A DNA stretch of 64,000 nucleotides. It comes from Exophiala sp. HKRS030. Its lineage: Eukaryota > Ascomycota > Eurotiomycetes > Chaetothyriales > Herpotrichiellaceae. The position numbers and the translations under genes are program-made. The stretch spans positions 3,596,001-3,660,000 of the forward strand of contig JAHWDD010000002.1 in the NCBI GenBank assembly GCA_023897205.1. Direction: 5' to 3'. Shown here one piece after another: positions 11,925-21,786 of this stretch. The notes beneath the pieces are model-generated. The model ran no database searches and was not told the origin of the DNA. It worked only from the letters and a program-made list of their open reading frames with translations. How positions within the stretch are numbered: the first letter of the stretch is position 1; each line of letters opens with the position of its first letter.

Positions 11925-13610
11925 ATGGCGACCGTGAAGAACGTCCTCAAGCGCCTCGAAGTCAAGGACCACGATGAAGGGTCTCTTGAAAAGAGAGTCA
12001 ACCACGACATCCGGCCTCTTGAGCCACACAGACGGACATACGGTCCCTGGCAGTTTGTGACTCTCTGGGTCATCACCGGTTCTTTCAACATCGGCGGCTG
12101 GACCACCGGGTCCTCGCTGATCGCCCTGGGGCTCAATGTCTGGCAAGCGATGTTGACGGTCATCATTGGAAACGTACTCGTCGGTTTCCTGTGCGTCGCG
12201 AGCGGAGCCCCGGGCGCCAAATGGCACATCGGGTTCCCGGTCATCCAGCGCTGCTCCTGGGGCACGCGAGGATTCAGGTTCATCGTCGTCCAGAGGATCT
12301 TCCTGGCCTGCATCTGGTTCTCGACCCAGGTCTACTGGGGCGGACAGTGCGTCCGGGTCCTCCTCACCGCGATATGGCCGTCGTTCGCCAAGGTCGACAC
12401 CCCCCTGGCCAACGGGACCATGACCACGGGCGACTTCACGAGCTTCATCATCTTCACAATCTGCTACCTCCCGCTCGTGTGGATCAAGCCCGAAAAGTAC
12501 AAGGTCCCCTTTCTGGTATCCTGCATCGTCGTCATCCCGACCATCTTCGTCAGCCTCGTCTGGTTCACGACCAAGGCCGAGGGGGCGGGCACGCTCGTGC
12601 ACGACGTCGGCGGACTCACGGGCATCACGCAGGCCAAAGGCAGCCACCTCGGGTGGATGATGACCCTGGGCATCTGCACGAACATCAGTTCCATCAGCGT
12701 GCACATCTTCGTGCAGTCCGACTACACGCGGTACGCGAGGAAGCCCAAGGACCAAATCTTGGCGCAACTGGTCATGGTCCCCATGGGGACCATCGTCGTG
12801 GCCCTCATCGGCATCATCTGCACGTCCTGCGCGGCGCAGATCTTCCCCGAGCAGGAAGGGACGCTCCTCTGGGCCCCCTACGACCTGTTCGGCGCCCTGC
12901 AACAGCACTACGACAACTCGTCGCGGTCCCGCGCGGCCGTGGCCTTCGCGGCCATCTCGTTCGGCGTCGCCCAGCTGGGGATGGTCGTGGCCAACAACGG
13001 CGTGTCGGCGGGGATCGACCTGGCCGCGTTGCTCCCTCGCTTCTTCACCATCCGCCGGGGGATGCTCTTGATGTCGTGCCTCGCGTTCGTCGTGCAACCC
13101 TGGCAACTCCTCAACGGCGCGAGCAAGTTCCTGACCGTGCTGGGCGGGTACGGCGTGTTCCTGGGACCCATGACGGGGGTCATGTTCGCCGACTATTTCA
13201 TTCTTCGAAAGCGGTTGATCAAACTGACGGATCTCTACGAGAACCGCCCGGGGAGCGTCTATTGGTACTCCCACGGCATGAACTGGAGGGCCCTCGTCGC
13301 CTGGGCCATGGGCGTGTGGATCAACGTCCCCGGGTTCGCCGAGTTCGTCAAGTACGGCTCCGGCAAGACCCTCGAGGGTTGGTCGAATCTGTACGACATT
13401 TCCTACCCGTTGGGCCTGTTGTTGTCCGTGTCGACGTACGTCCTGTTGAACAAGTTGTCGCCCATCACCGGGTTGGCCGAGGTGGACGATTTGGATTATT
13501 TCGGCACGTTCGGTCCGGCCGAGACTCGATCTCTGCGTGGTGAAGAGGTGGTGGAGACTGTCCGGGTCGGTCAGGCTGGGAAGGTCATGGATGATGAGAA
13601 GGGGGTTTAG
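11925..13610 (+). CDS. NCS1-family nucleobase/allantoin-type permease (561 aa)
   Basis: Intronless ORF from an ATG in a good context (CCAAATGGC). The N-terminal NHDIRPLEPHRRTYGPW block and the following GGWTTGSSLIALGL first helix are characteristic of the nucleobase-cation-symport-1 family (Fur/Dal/Thi type), and about twelve hydrophobic segments follow. The NNGVSAGIDLAALLP block corresponds to the conserved NxxSAGxDL segment near TM8. It should sit in the plasma membrane and import a purine, pyrimidine, allantoin or related compound with protons. It is divergent from the 2OG dioxygenase. Composition is odd: third positions are almost all G/C, far more than in the flanking genes, which also creates long open frames on the opposite strand. 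The exact substrate is unknown. Confidence 0.93.
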   Translation: MATVKNVLKRLEVKDHDEGSLEKRVNHDIRPLEPHRRTYGPWQFVTLWVITGSFNIGGWTTGSSLIALGLNVWQAMLTVIIGNVLVGFLCVASGAPGAKWHIGFPVIQRCSWGTRGFRFIVVQRIFLACIWFSTQVYWGGQCVRVLLTAIWPSFAKVDTPLANGTMTTGDFTSFIIFTICYLPLVWIKPEKYKVPFLVSCIVVIPTIFVSLVWFTTKAEGAGTLVHDVGGLTGITQAKGSHLGWMMTLGICTNISSISVHIFVQSDYTRYARKPKDQILAQLVMVPMGTIVVALIGIICTSCAAQIFPEQEGTLLWAPYDLFGALQQHYDNSSRSRAAVAFAAISFGVAQLGMVVANNGVSAGIDLAALLPRFFTIRRGMLLMSCLAFVVQPWQLLNGASKFLTVLGGYGVFLGPMTGVMFADYFILRKRLIKLTDLYENRPGSVYWYSHGMNWRALVAWAMGVWINVPGFAEFVKYGSGKTLEGWSNLYDISYPLGLLLSVSTYVLLNKLSPITGLAEVDDLDYFGTFGPAETRSLRGEEVVETVRVGQAGKVMDDEKGV

Positions 13611-13861
13611 AGCAATTATGTTGGGGAAGGAGACGTAGAGTTCTTTTGGGATTGTAATGATTTTTTATTTGCTTGGAACATGAAAATTCCTTGTCCCTTC
13701 AGGTAGAATACTTTGGTATCACTTACCAGTTCAAACCAGCTTACCTCGACCTTGAACTTGACCTTGACCTCTCTGCATCTTTGCATCTTTTACAAATTCA
13801 TACCTCCTCCCTTTGTGCCTGTACCCGTCCCACTTGCTCGTCCCTGTACCCGTGAGCGTAC

Positions 13862-14392
13862 CTATCCTTGAGTCTGTGCCCGTGCTTGGTTCTGCGTCTG
13901 TTGATGTTTGACCCTGTGCAATTCCTTGACCCGCTCCACGAGACTTGGGTCTTTTGTCGTGACGGGTCCCTCGACGACACCCTTCAGGGCTGGTGCGACG
14001 ATTTCAATCGGCAACAATGCCACCGGTGTCGGTGGTGCACCCATTTCTTTCCTCCATTCGCACAACTGTTCCGAAGAGGCCACGTAGACGATACGACCCA
14101 TGCCGGCGTTTGCGTGAGCGGTGGCACACATGGGACAATGTTCACCCGAAGTGTACACCGTCGTGTCCGACCGATCCAGGTCTTGTTGTCGTTGAGCCCA
14201 GATGACCAGCGACAATTCCGGATGTAAAGTCACGTCCCGACCAGTGGTGATTCGGTTACGGTCTTCCCTCAACACCTGGCCGGTAGAGTTCTTGACCAGC
14301 ACAGACCCAAAAGGTGAATCCCCGGCCTGGAGGGCTTCCCGAGCCAAGACCACGCACCGGCGGAGGTGAATCAAATCGATTACCGTTATCAT
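13862..14392 (-). CDS. Cytidine/guanine-deaminase-type zinc deaminase (176 aa)
   Basis: Single exon starting ATGATAACG. The zinc-dependent deaminase motif is complete: His57-Pro-Glu59 (LHPELS, variant of HAE) and Cys86-x2-Cys89 (EHCPMCA). The N-terminal half carries the GDSPFGSVLV segment shared by guanine deaminases, cytosine deaminases and TadA. The usual Pro before the first Cys is replaced by His (EHCPMC rather than EPCPMC). It should hydrolytically deaminate a free base or nucleoside. It is convergent with the NCS1 permease, 251 bp from its stop, consistent with processing an imported base. The C-terminal tail after residue 150 is Gln/Arg rich and probably flexible. Substrate not assignable. 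Confidence 0.85.
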   Translation of the reverse strand: MITVIDLIHLRRCVVLAREALQAGDSPFGSVLVKNSTGQVLREDRNRITTGRDVTLHPELSLVIWAQRQQDLDRSDTTVYTSGEHCPMCATAHANAGMGRIVYVASSEQLCEWRKEMGAPPTPVALLPIEIVAPALKGVVEGPVTTKDPSLVERVKELHRVKHQQTQNQARAQTQG

Positions 14393-14934
14393 CGTGTTTC
14401 ACCTTGGGAACAGTATGACTGTAGACCGTGTGACTACAACCAAAAGGTCTGTATTCGATGGTTCCGTGACTGATGACTCTGTCGTTTGTCGAGTCAAAAG
14501 GTACCCTAGTTCCCACAGGTCCGAGAGTAGATGATCTTGGATGGTCGATCTCGGGAGAGTAGATACTGGATAGTGGATCGTAGTTAGTGGAGCGTGAATA
14601 CCGAATAGTCGGTTTTGCTGTACTGGATACTCGGTATCGAATATTGAGTATTGAATGGCGAGTAACGCACAACGAGAGACGGGTGATGATGATGATGATG
14701 ATGATGCTGATGGTGAGTATGCACCTCGGTCATGATTCTCAGAGGAAAAGTCGGTGTCATTGGGATCTGACGGCTTAGTAATCAAGAGAGTCGACGAGCA
14801 CTCCGGATGAGTGGTGTACTCCGTTGATTCGTCTTCAGGTTTCTACAGAGTTAGACTTTGTAGGTAATGTACTACAGAGTTGCCATACTCAGTATGACAA
14901 TTGACCTCGCGAAGCTTGCTTTGAGAAAGTTCAT
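14393..14934. repeat. Intergenic with an ATG/GAT trinucleotide run
   Basis: No gene seen. A trinucleotide microsatellite (GATGATGAT...) lies at about 14683-14710. The region upstream of it also has many partial repeats of GTATCGAATA/ATTGAGTATTG type (14590-14660). Confidence 0.6.
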
Positions 14935-16332
14935 TCACGGATTGGCGTGGACGATATGAGCGCCATTACACGGCGAGTGACTGGCCTTGAAATCATGTAT
15001 CCTCTCCATCAACCAGCCTGACGTCCATCTCTTCCCTCCGTTGGGTAATTGACGATGACCGAGACGAATGTCGTACGACAGTCGACAAGTGTGACCAAAA
15101 TGTTCGAATTGGATGCACCTTTCGTTTGCCGTACAAGCCTTCAAGCATGCTTCGTAGGACTTACCGGCGCGGTTTTTATCGTCCTCATCATACACCACGT
15201 CCTCAGACATGTTGGTCCAGTCCTCACGTCGGTCTCGGATCAAAGGTTCGACGAGGCCAAAAAAAAGTTCCTCGAACGTCAGAGGTTTGGAGCGGTCACG
15301 CCGTGAAGAAGTCGTCGTCTGCTCCCACCGTTGGAGCTCCAAAAAGTCCTCGGTGTCGAGATGGTGAAGCGTCAGTATGGCTTCGCACCACTGTTCCCGA
15401 CCGAAGCGTGCCGTGGTTGGTTTCTCTCCGTTGAACATGGGCCAGTACCCTCGCAAGGTCACGCCGCTTTCCTTGAGAACGCCCGCCAACACCTCGTCAC
15501 CGCAACACTCGTGTTGCATGTCTTTGCCGAACAGGTGGGTGCCTGGTAGGTATGACGATCTGTCCTTTTTGCTTCGGCCGACAAATTTCGACCCGTGGGC
15601 CACCAACTTGTCCAGGGCCGCTGAGGAGAGTACGAAGCCGGTGCCTCCGTGGGCAAAAATTGGCTTCTTGTGCGGCCACACGGGAGAGCCAAAGTAATAG
15701 GGTGTCGCGGGGTCGAATCTCACCAAGAAACGGTGCATGTTGTCCCAGTTGACGTAGGTGTCGAGCTCGATAAAGACAAACCAGTGTGACTTGGGCCGCA
15801 GGTGCCGCGTGAACTCCATCATGGGGAGGAACTTGTACTTGTCCAGCCGCCAGCCTTTTCGCGACTTTTCTTTTCCGTCATTGTCGTGGACACGTTGCTG
15901 TTGACTCGCGTCGTCATTGTACTGGTCGTACATTTCAAAGTCTGGGTTGTCGTGGCGATATTTCGGGTCGAGGTTCGCGAGGGCGTCGTGGATTTCCAGG
16001 GCGTCGTACCGGTGCTGTCGGTCTGAGAAGAGCAGAATGTCCTGGCCGCACCGGCCGAGGCGGTTCAAGTAGGCTGGTAGACGCGTGGACACTTCTCCGG
16101 CTCCCATCTTCAGTACGATGGTGACCTTGTCCATCACCCCTGCGGCGAAAGGCGAGCACTTGATTCCATATGGCACATCGTCCGAGAGTGGTTGTCGGTC
16201 TGATTTGAATTGTGGGTCGAGGAGATCGTAGCCCCGCTGACGGTCAAGGATCTTTGAGATCAGAGGAAACGTGAGTAGGAGACAAATGACCAGAGAGACG
16301 CATAGTGAGCGTAAGGGCGTGAGCCGCACCAT
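14935..16332 (-). CDS. GT31-type glycosyltransferase with C-terminal PAN module (465 aa)
   Basis: The frame is open further upstream but the first in-frame ATG is 16332, which places a type II membrane anchor at residues 8-28 (SLCVSLVICLLLTFPLISKI). The body matches fungal GT31 (Fringe/core-1 galactosyltransferase-like) proteins: WFVFIELDTYVNW holds the metal-binding acidic motif as ELD-T-Y, followed by the GSPVWP and FAHGGTGFVLS blocks. The last 90 residues (about 372-440) look like a PAN/Apple domain with four regularly spaced cysteines (CLKAC, CIQFEHFGHTC). It should act in the Golgi lumen, adding a hexose to a glycoprotein or wall glycan. No intron. It lies alone, with 1.1 kb of repeat-studded DNA upstream. 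Confidence 0.87.
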   Translation of the reverse strand: MVRLTPLRSLCVSLVICLLLTFPLISKILDRQRGYDLLDPQFKSDRQPLSDDVPYGIKCSPFAAGVMDKVTIVLKMGAGEVSTRLPAYLNRLGRCGQDILLFSDRQHRYDALEIHDALANLDPKYRHDNPDFEMYDQYNDDASQQQRVHDNDGKEKSRKGWRLDKYKFLPMMEFTRHLRPKSHWFVFIELDTYVNWDNMHRFLVRFDPATPYYFGSPVWPHKKPIFAHGGTGFVLSSAALDKLVAHGSKFVGRSKKDRSSYLPGTHLFGKDMQHECCGDEVLAGVLKESGVTLRGYWPMFNGEKPTTARFGREQWCEAILTLHHLDTEDFLELQRWEQTTTSSRRDRSKPLTFEELFFGLVEPLIRDRREDWTNMSEDVVYDEDDKNRAGKSYEACLKACTANERCIQFEHFGHTCRLSYDIRLGHRQLPNGGKRWTSGWLMERIHDFKASHSPCNGAHIVHANP

Positions 16333-17458
16333 GACACACACTCTCTGCGTCTCGTCAGGACCGAGGAGAAGACCACCCCCAGAGAAGGCCACATGAAGGA
16401 AAAGATCTCGTCTGGAAGAAAGTCTTCATCGGAAATCGAAGCGAGTAGGACACCCTTTTGCAAAGTCACACAAGATGAGGCTCGGCAGGGTACGAGGGTA
16501 CATAAGTACCTAGGGTAAGGTATTGGGTAAGCTCTGGGGTAGGCAGAAACAAACAAGAAACGCGTATACTCTCGGTAACAAACAGAAACCCATCATGTCG
16601 GGTCTGAGGAGGAGGTCATCGTAGACGAATTATGTACCTAGGGGAACTGCAAGGCGTGTTTTGAAGGGTCAATATTCCACATTCACTACTATTCTTAGGT
16701 ACCTTCACTTGGGGACTAACGAGTGCATAACAAACCCATATCTTCACCCGAAAAAAAAGAGGTGCCAGAACCCACTGCGACGTCTCGACTCGCGCATGGT
16801 GTCTTACTTAGTGGAACTAAATAGATACAATAGATACTCCGTACAACTTGTGATGTATCCGAATAGCCGTAGCCGTAGCCTTGGAGATTCTGTTCGAAAG
16901 GCTGGCCTGAAATTACGGCCAACGTACTCCGTACTAGATGGAAACGAGAAAAATGTCCAAGTAAAGTATGGCTGGGCCCAAAAACGACGTGACATGCCGG
17001 ACCATCCGGGGCCGAACGCGTCCACTTAAGAGATATTGTACTCCGTACTCCGTAGCTTATTATCTATTTCTCCGGTTCCAACAGAGTACAAGACATTTTA
17101 GTACAGAGTAAAAAATGTCTTGTACTGTATCCTCGTCATTGCGAGGCTTAGACCCGACGTCCACCCAGCCGCCCCCGTGACAGGTCTGTACTAGTTCAAT
17201 GATGTACTCCTTACGTGCTGCAGGGGAGGAAATATTAATTCATTATCCGTACTTCGTGCGGATACGGAGTACAGATTGAATAGAATCACCTCTACAACAA
17301 AGAATGCTCGTCCTCGGTACCATGTGCATTCAGTTGAAGGCTCTAACTACGGAGTAAGATCCTTGCTGATATTCAAAGGCTCGCCCAGACGAGATTCTCA
17401 CGATACATATCCGGGGATGTACAAGTCAACCATGTAACATACGTAGATTTCCTCGGTC
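16333..17458. repeat. Intergenic cluster of TACTCCGTA/TACGGAGTA words
   Basis: No gene seen. Copies of the inverted word occur at 16835-16844, 16925-16934, 17039-17054 (two overlapping), 17263-17272 and 17348-17356. CCTAGG/CTAGGTA-type words occur at about 16508-16516 and 16636-16641. Confidence 0.7.
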
Positions 17459-17582
17459 TCAAAGTTTCGATCTCGACTTCAATTCATCCTTCAACAATCT
17501 GACAGCATGTGCTGCCATGCCCCTTTTTCAACATGTCGGTTAGCATTTGTGCCATCATCATCATCATCATCACCACTTCAAT

Positions 17583-17613
<31 letters not shown>

Positions 17614-18780
17614 CCTAGGTATGGAAAATGTACTGTACGCACCATGAAGATTGATAACCTGCTCCAGACGCACCGTAATTATGGATGAGAAGATTACCGC
17701 CATTCTTCCTTTCCAACTCTACTCTCGCGCCTCCTTTTCTACTCGCTACACGCAGATTTGTCATCATTAGTGTCTTGTTCCCTTGATCAAACTTCGAAAT
17801 ACTCACGTCTCAATCCAACATTGTGACTTATCACTTGCAAATCTTCGGGCCTACCCAACTCCGGAGCAATTGCGCAACATCTCTCCTTGATCCGTTCGGC
17901 GAGCTGCATGTCCGGTTCGGCGGTCCAGTCATGGTCGCGACGCACACCACCTATGATGACGCCTCCACCGAGGGGACGGGGGAAGACGTGTGCAAACTCT
18001 CCCGGATTCCAGTCGGAGCAAGAACGTATGTACATGCGTTCGAGGGGCTTGATGGGCTCGGCGATAAGCATGGTTTGACCTTTGGTAGGGTAGACCGATG
18101 CATCCTCGACACCGCCCAGGAGTCTGGCGCCCAAGCCTGTACAGTTGAAAAAGGCCTTTGCGTGAGGAAAGTCTCGCATGAGTGTATCAACGTGGGTGTA
18201 TGAGCGTCGTAGGAACTTGACGTTTCGTTGAAGGAGTTGCATTTGGAGCCTGTGCAGCAGATGAAAGGATTCGGTGGTGAGCCCCAAAGGAATCCTTGTC
18301 TTGGGAGGAGGGCAAAGATACGGACGGATATGCTCACCACTGAAGATATGCGACCGTGTTGATCATGAAGCTGGCCATGTCCAATCCCACCACGACCCCT
18401 TCCGGGAGTTCGTGCTTGGGAGCTTCCTCGATACCACCGATAAAGTCCCCGTACCACAAGTCCTGGCGTCTTTCGTCGCTGTCGTAAAACACTCGCATGG
18501 GCATGCTTTTTATCCCGCTCTCGGGAGACTTTGCGGCGATATCGGTGAACTTGGTAAACGACACGGCATCGTATTCGGCGAACTGGTTGCGTTCCTTCTC
18601 GAAAGAGTGCCAGTTGGCGCCGGCCCATGGCGATACGTATTCCGTGGGAGAGGTGAACCCCGGCAAAAATTTGGCCACCACGGTGATTTGCGCATTGGGG
18701 AATTGCTGGCGGGCTTCGAGGGCCGTAGTGAGTCCTGCGACACCAGCACCAAGCACTACGATCTCGGTGGGAGAAGACAT
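17459..18780 (-). CDS. D-amino-acid oxidase, peroxisomal (350 aa)
   Basis: Model complement(join(17459..17522,17643..17745,17807..18249,18338..18780)), introns 88, 61 and 120 nt. Splicing restores NVGLRPSRKGG at one junction and GYQSSWGMAAHAVRLL at another, both classic for D-amino-acid oxidases. FAD binding is seen at VLGAGVAGLTT (residues 8-18), and HNYGASGAGYQ is the C-terminal FAD signature. The protein ends in SKL, a type 1 peroxisomal targeting signal, supporting this choice of last exon. It should oxidise D-amino acids to 2-oxo acids, ammonia and H2O2 in peroxisomes. The third intron contains (CT)n and (GAT)n microsatellites. A D-aspartate oxidase is an alternative substrate class. Confidence 0.95.
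17555..17606. repeat. Microsatellites inside a D-amino-acid oxidase intron
   Basis: A (CAT)n run at about 17553-17570 is followed by a (GA)n run at about 17583-17605. Both lie in the third intron (17523-17642) of the oxidase gene. Confidence 0.85.
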
Positions 18781-20526
18781 GGTGACAGAGGACTTTGCTC
18801 AAAAAGGAGACAGATGGCCTCTTTCACCGTTTGTGGGAAATGTCAGTGCAGCAGTTTTATACAAAAGTCATTGCTGTATCTGTAGATAATGAATGGTGAT
18901 GTTCCGCGGCTCATCCGTTTGTTTTCGGTGTAGATTCCAACAGTTTTATCTGGGATGGTGTGATGTTGTTAATTATCATCAGATTTTTCTATACAATGCA
19001 TCAAAGACCTCTCGTCCGGGATGAGAAGGTGATTCGACGAAGTACCGGGTTGAGGTTGTGAAAAGGCGTGAAGATGGTGATTAATTGCTAAGTAATTCAG
19101 AGCTCACGCCTTGTTGCATGAGATGAGGCCTACCTTAGGCATCTACTAGGTAGGTACCTTAGGTAATGAACCGCCCCGCATATGTCCGAATAGGCGTGTC
19201 GACGGCCATTATCGCATACCATCGGGGAGGGAGTAAAGTCGCCCAGTTCGAGTTATCGTCGACCTAATTACTGTAACAGCACTCTTGAGCTCGAAAACAG
19301 TCAGAAATTTTATTAATCTGAGAGCTTCTAACCATCGAGTTATTGACACATGACTTGTTCAGATCTTACTCGGCGTCGCAAATATGCGAGCGGATGAGCA
19401 CAGCCTCGGGGAGGGGTTCAGTGAAGTTACTCGCATCCATGCGTAATCTTTACCACATCGGCGACAATAAGCGACTTACAGGGTTTTGACCGGATCATCA
19501 TCTTCCCGTGTACTCGTACTCGTACGAACTACGAGGGAGATTCTTGGAAAACCAATATACAAAAAAAAAAAGTTACCTGCGTACTGTTTGTATGGTGGTG
19601 ACTGGTGGTGGTATTGGTGTTCTGGGCTTTCGGGCGTAGAGTACGGAGTGGTGTAGCTCGTAATACCTAATAAATCTAATCCTTTGCACCGGCAACATCT
19701 CCATATCGGTCTGGTTGGTGGTGGCGAGGAAATAATATGGCGAGCTCTTTTTTCGTCATGGAGGGAGTGATTCGTACTCCGTACCAAAGTGCTCGCATTT
19801 CTCCTCGCAAACGCAGGGTCCCTCTGTTAAACTAGTGATGAGGCGTCAATCATCATTGGCTCGACCTGCGTCTCGTTTCATGATGGTGAGGCCAATACTG
19901 TGTCACAGGCCCTCGACCAGGAGATGCCAGCTATTTTTGAAACAACTCAACACTTCGTTCCCCCGTATTTTCCCCTTCTGACGATTATGGTAGTCTTCTG
20001 AACAATCCAGACCAGCCCTTTGACTTACGCCCGCTTCGACACGCGGCCGGACACAATCCGTGAGGCTGGCGGAGTAACAAAACACATCCACACTCCGACA
20101 CTCTTTTTTTTTCTTACAGTACATCCACCGAATTGCTGTGAAGGACAAGTTGAAACCCGAAAAGGTACAGAAATGAATTACCCAATCGTCTGGGGTCTTC
20201 ACATGCAAGGTGAGAAGGTGCCAGTTGCTCCCGGATTTCTTGTCTACAAAACCCTCTTTCACCGCACCTCACCAGATCATCTCCCAACAACTTCCCAAGC
20301 CCAAGAAATATAACTTCCCAAGAGCCTACTACCCTCTTCTCGACCATTCCTCTTGATCTCTATCTCTATCTCTATCTCATCCTTATCCTTGCCCCCGCCA
20401 TTCTTATTTCTGCGGTCCTCTCTCTATCCTCACCCTACCAAACCGTCCTGTTTCCTCGACCTCCACCACCGACATACAACGATTACCTACATTTGGCCGT
20501 ATTTCCCCCAACACAAGCCGCCCATC
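18781..20526. other. Intergenic, repeat words only
   Basis: No gene seen in 1.7 kb. It holds CCTTAGG/CTAGGTAGG words at 19130-19168, TACTCCGTAC at 19775-19784 and a (CTCTAT)n-like run at about 20353-20380. The frame of the next gene is open back to about 20353, but that stretch is pyrimidine-rich and ends before a better ATG at 20527, so I treat it as 5' leader. Confidence 0.6.
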
Positions 20527-21786
20527 ATGGTCGCCAGACTCGGCAATGTGTCTGCCCTCAAAGACTTTTTGGCTTTCTTGGCCACAGTCTCCGGCGACAT
20601 CTCCCACATCACGGCACCTCCATTTATCCTCGCACCTCAATCCCTCACGGAATTCCCCAGCTACTGGGCCGAACGACCGTCATTGTTCACCGCCGCTGCC
20701 CACGAACCCACACCGGAAAAGCGTTGCCTCGCCGTCCTGAAACTATACCTCGCCTCCCTCCAACGGCAGTACTACGTGGGCCGCACCGTCAAGGAAGGAC
20801 TCAAGAAACCGCTCAACCCGTTCCTCGGCGAACTCTTCCTGTGCGAATTCACCGACCACGACCTGACGTCCGAGAAGGAAGACTCCGACAAGTCCTCCAC
20901 GGTCAGGGTCATCACCGAACAAGTGTCTCACCACCCTCCCACGACGGCGTGCTACGTATCGTCCGACGAACGACACGGCATCCACGCCGAGGCGTACTCG
21001 ACGCAACAGACCACGCTCTCGGGCACGTCGATCGTGATACGACAATCGGGCCACGCCGTCATCACCATCGACAGGTACGACGAAACGTACCTCCTCCCGC
21101 TCCCCGACGTGCGCGCACGGGGCGTCTTGACGGGCGTCCCCTGGCCCGAGTTGGGGGACACCTACAGGATCGTCAGTTCGGCAGGCTACACGGCCGAGAT
21201 GAAGTTCATCCCGAAGAGGATGTGGGGTGGGGAACGCAACGCCTTCGAGGCGGCGGTGTACAAGACCGACGACGCCACAAAGGACGCCGTCTATTCCCTC
21301 GGCGGTCACTGGAGCAGTCGGTTCGGGGTCTACAACACCCACGGCCACCAGGTAGACACTTTTGACCTGGCGGACCCGGAGAACGCCCCCGCGCCCATGA
21401 CCATCAGACCTCTCGACCAGCAGTCGCCGTGGGAGAGCCGACGGGCGTGGCGGGACGCGTTCGACGCGATCCGACGCGGAGACCAGACCGCCACGGTCGC
21501 CGAGAAGGGCAAACTCGAGGAGGCGCAGCGGCGGATGAGGAAACGCGAACGCGCCGCCGGTCAGGAGTGGGAGTGCACCTTCTTCAACCGGGTCGGAGAA
21601 GGGGAAGACGAGGAAACCGACCCCGCGGTGAAGAAGTTGTTCGACGTGGTCGCGGCCTCCGAGGACGGCGCGGACGAGGTGGAGAGGCTGAGAGGGTCGA
21701 ACGGTGTCTGGAGGTTCGACCCGGTCAAGGCGAGGAAGTGGAGGGAGGGTCAAGGCGTGGCCAGGCCGGAGAGTCCCTTGGCCTAG
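20527..21786 (+). CDS. Oxysterol-binding protein, Kes1/Osh4-like (419 aa)
   Basis: The OSBP fingerprint EQVSHHPP lies at residues 131-138, with the two His that bind phosphoinositide phosphate, and NPFLGELF at 97-104. There is no PH or ankyrin region, so this is the short Kes1/Osh4 type. It should carry sterol and PI4P between membranes. The start at 20527 gives the usual length and removes a Ser/Ile- and Pro-rich 5' extension. A charged segment (about 340-365, KGKLEEAQRRMRKRERAAGQ) matches the family's C-terminal helix. The gene is intronless and very rich in G/C at third positions, so the opposite strand is also open for long stretches; those are shadows. Confidence 0.93.
   Translation: MVARLGNVSALKDFLAFLATVSGDISHITAPPFILAPQSLTEFPSYWAERPSLFTAAAHEPTPEKRCLAVLKLYLASLQRQYYVGRTVKEGLKKPLNPFLGELFLCEFTDHDLTSEKEDSDKSSTVRVITEQVSHHPPTTACYVSSDERHGIHAEAYSTQQTTLSGTSIVIRQSGHAVITIDRYDETYLLPLPDVRARGVLTGVPWPELGDTYRIVSSAGYTAEMKFIPKRMWGGERNAFEAAVYKTDDATKDAVYSLGGHWSSRFGVYNTHGHQVDTFDLADPENAPAPMTIRPLDQQSPWESRRAWRDAFDAIRRGDQTATVAEKGKLEEAQRRMRKRERAAGQEWECTFFNRVGEGEDEETDPAVKKLFDVVAASEDGADEVERLRGSNGVWRFDPVKARKWREGQGVARPESPLA

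Noticed and set aside
11811..13274. 487-codon open frame on the minus strand (and a 450-codon one on plus, 12191-13543)
   Set aside because: Opposite or shifted frames of the GC-rich NCS1 gene; their products are Arg/Asp/Gly-rich low complexity with no family signature.
17615..17642. A 28-nt last intron in the D-amino-acid oxidase, giving (Ser-Leu)n and poly-Met
   Set aside because: Too short for a fungal intron; the 120-nt intron restores family residues and a terminal SKL.
20743..21753. 336-codon minus-strand frame
   Set aside because: Shadow of the GC-rich oxysterol-binding gene.
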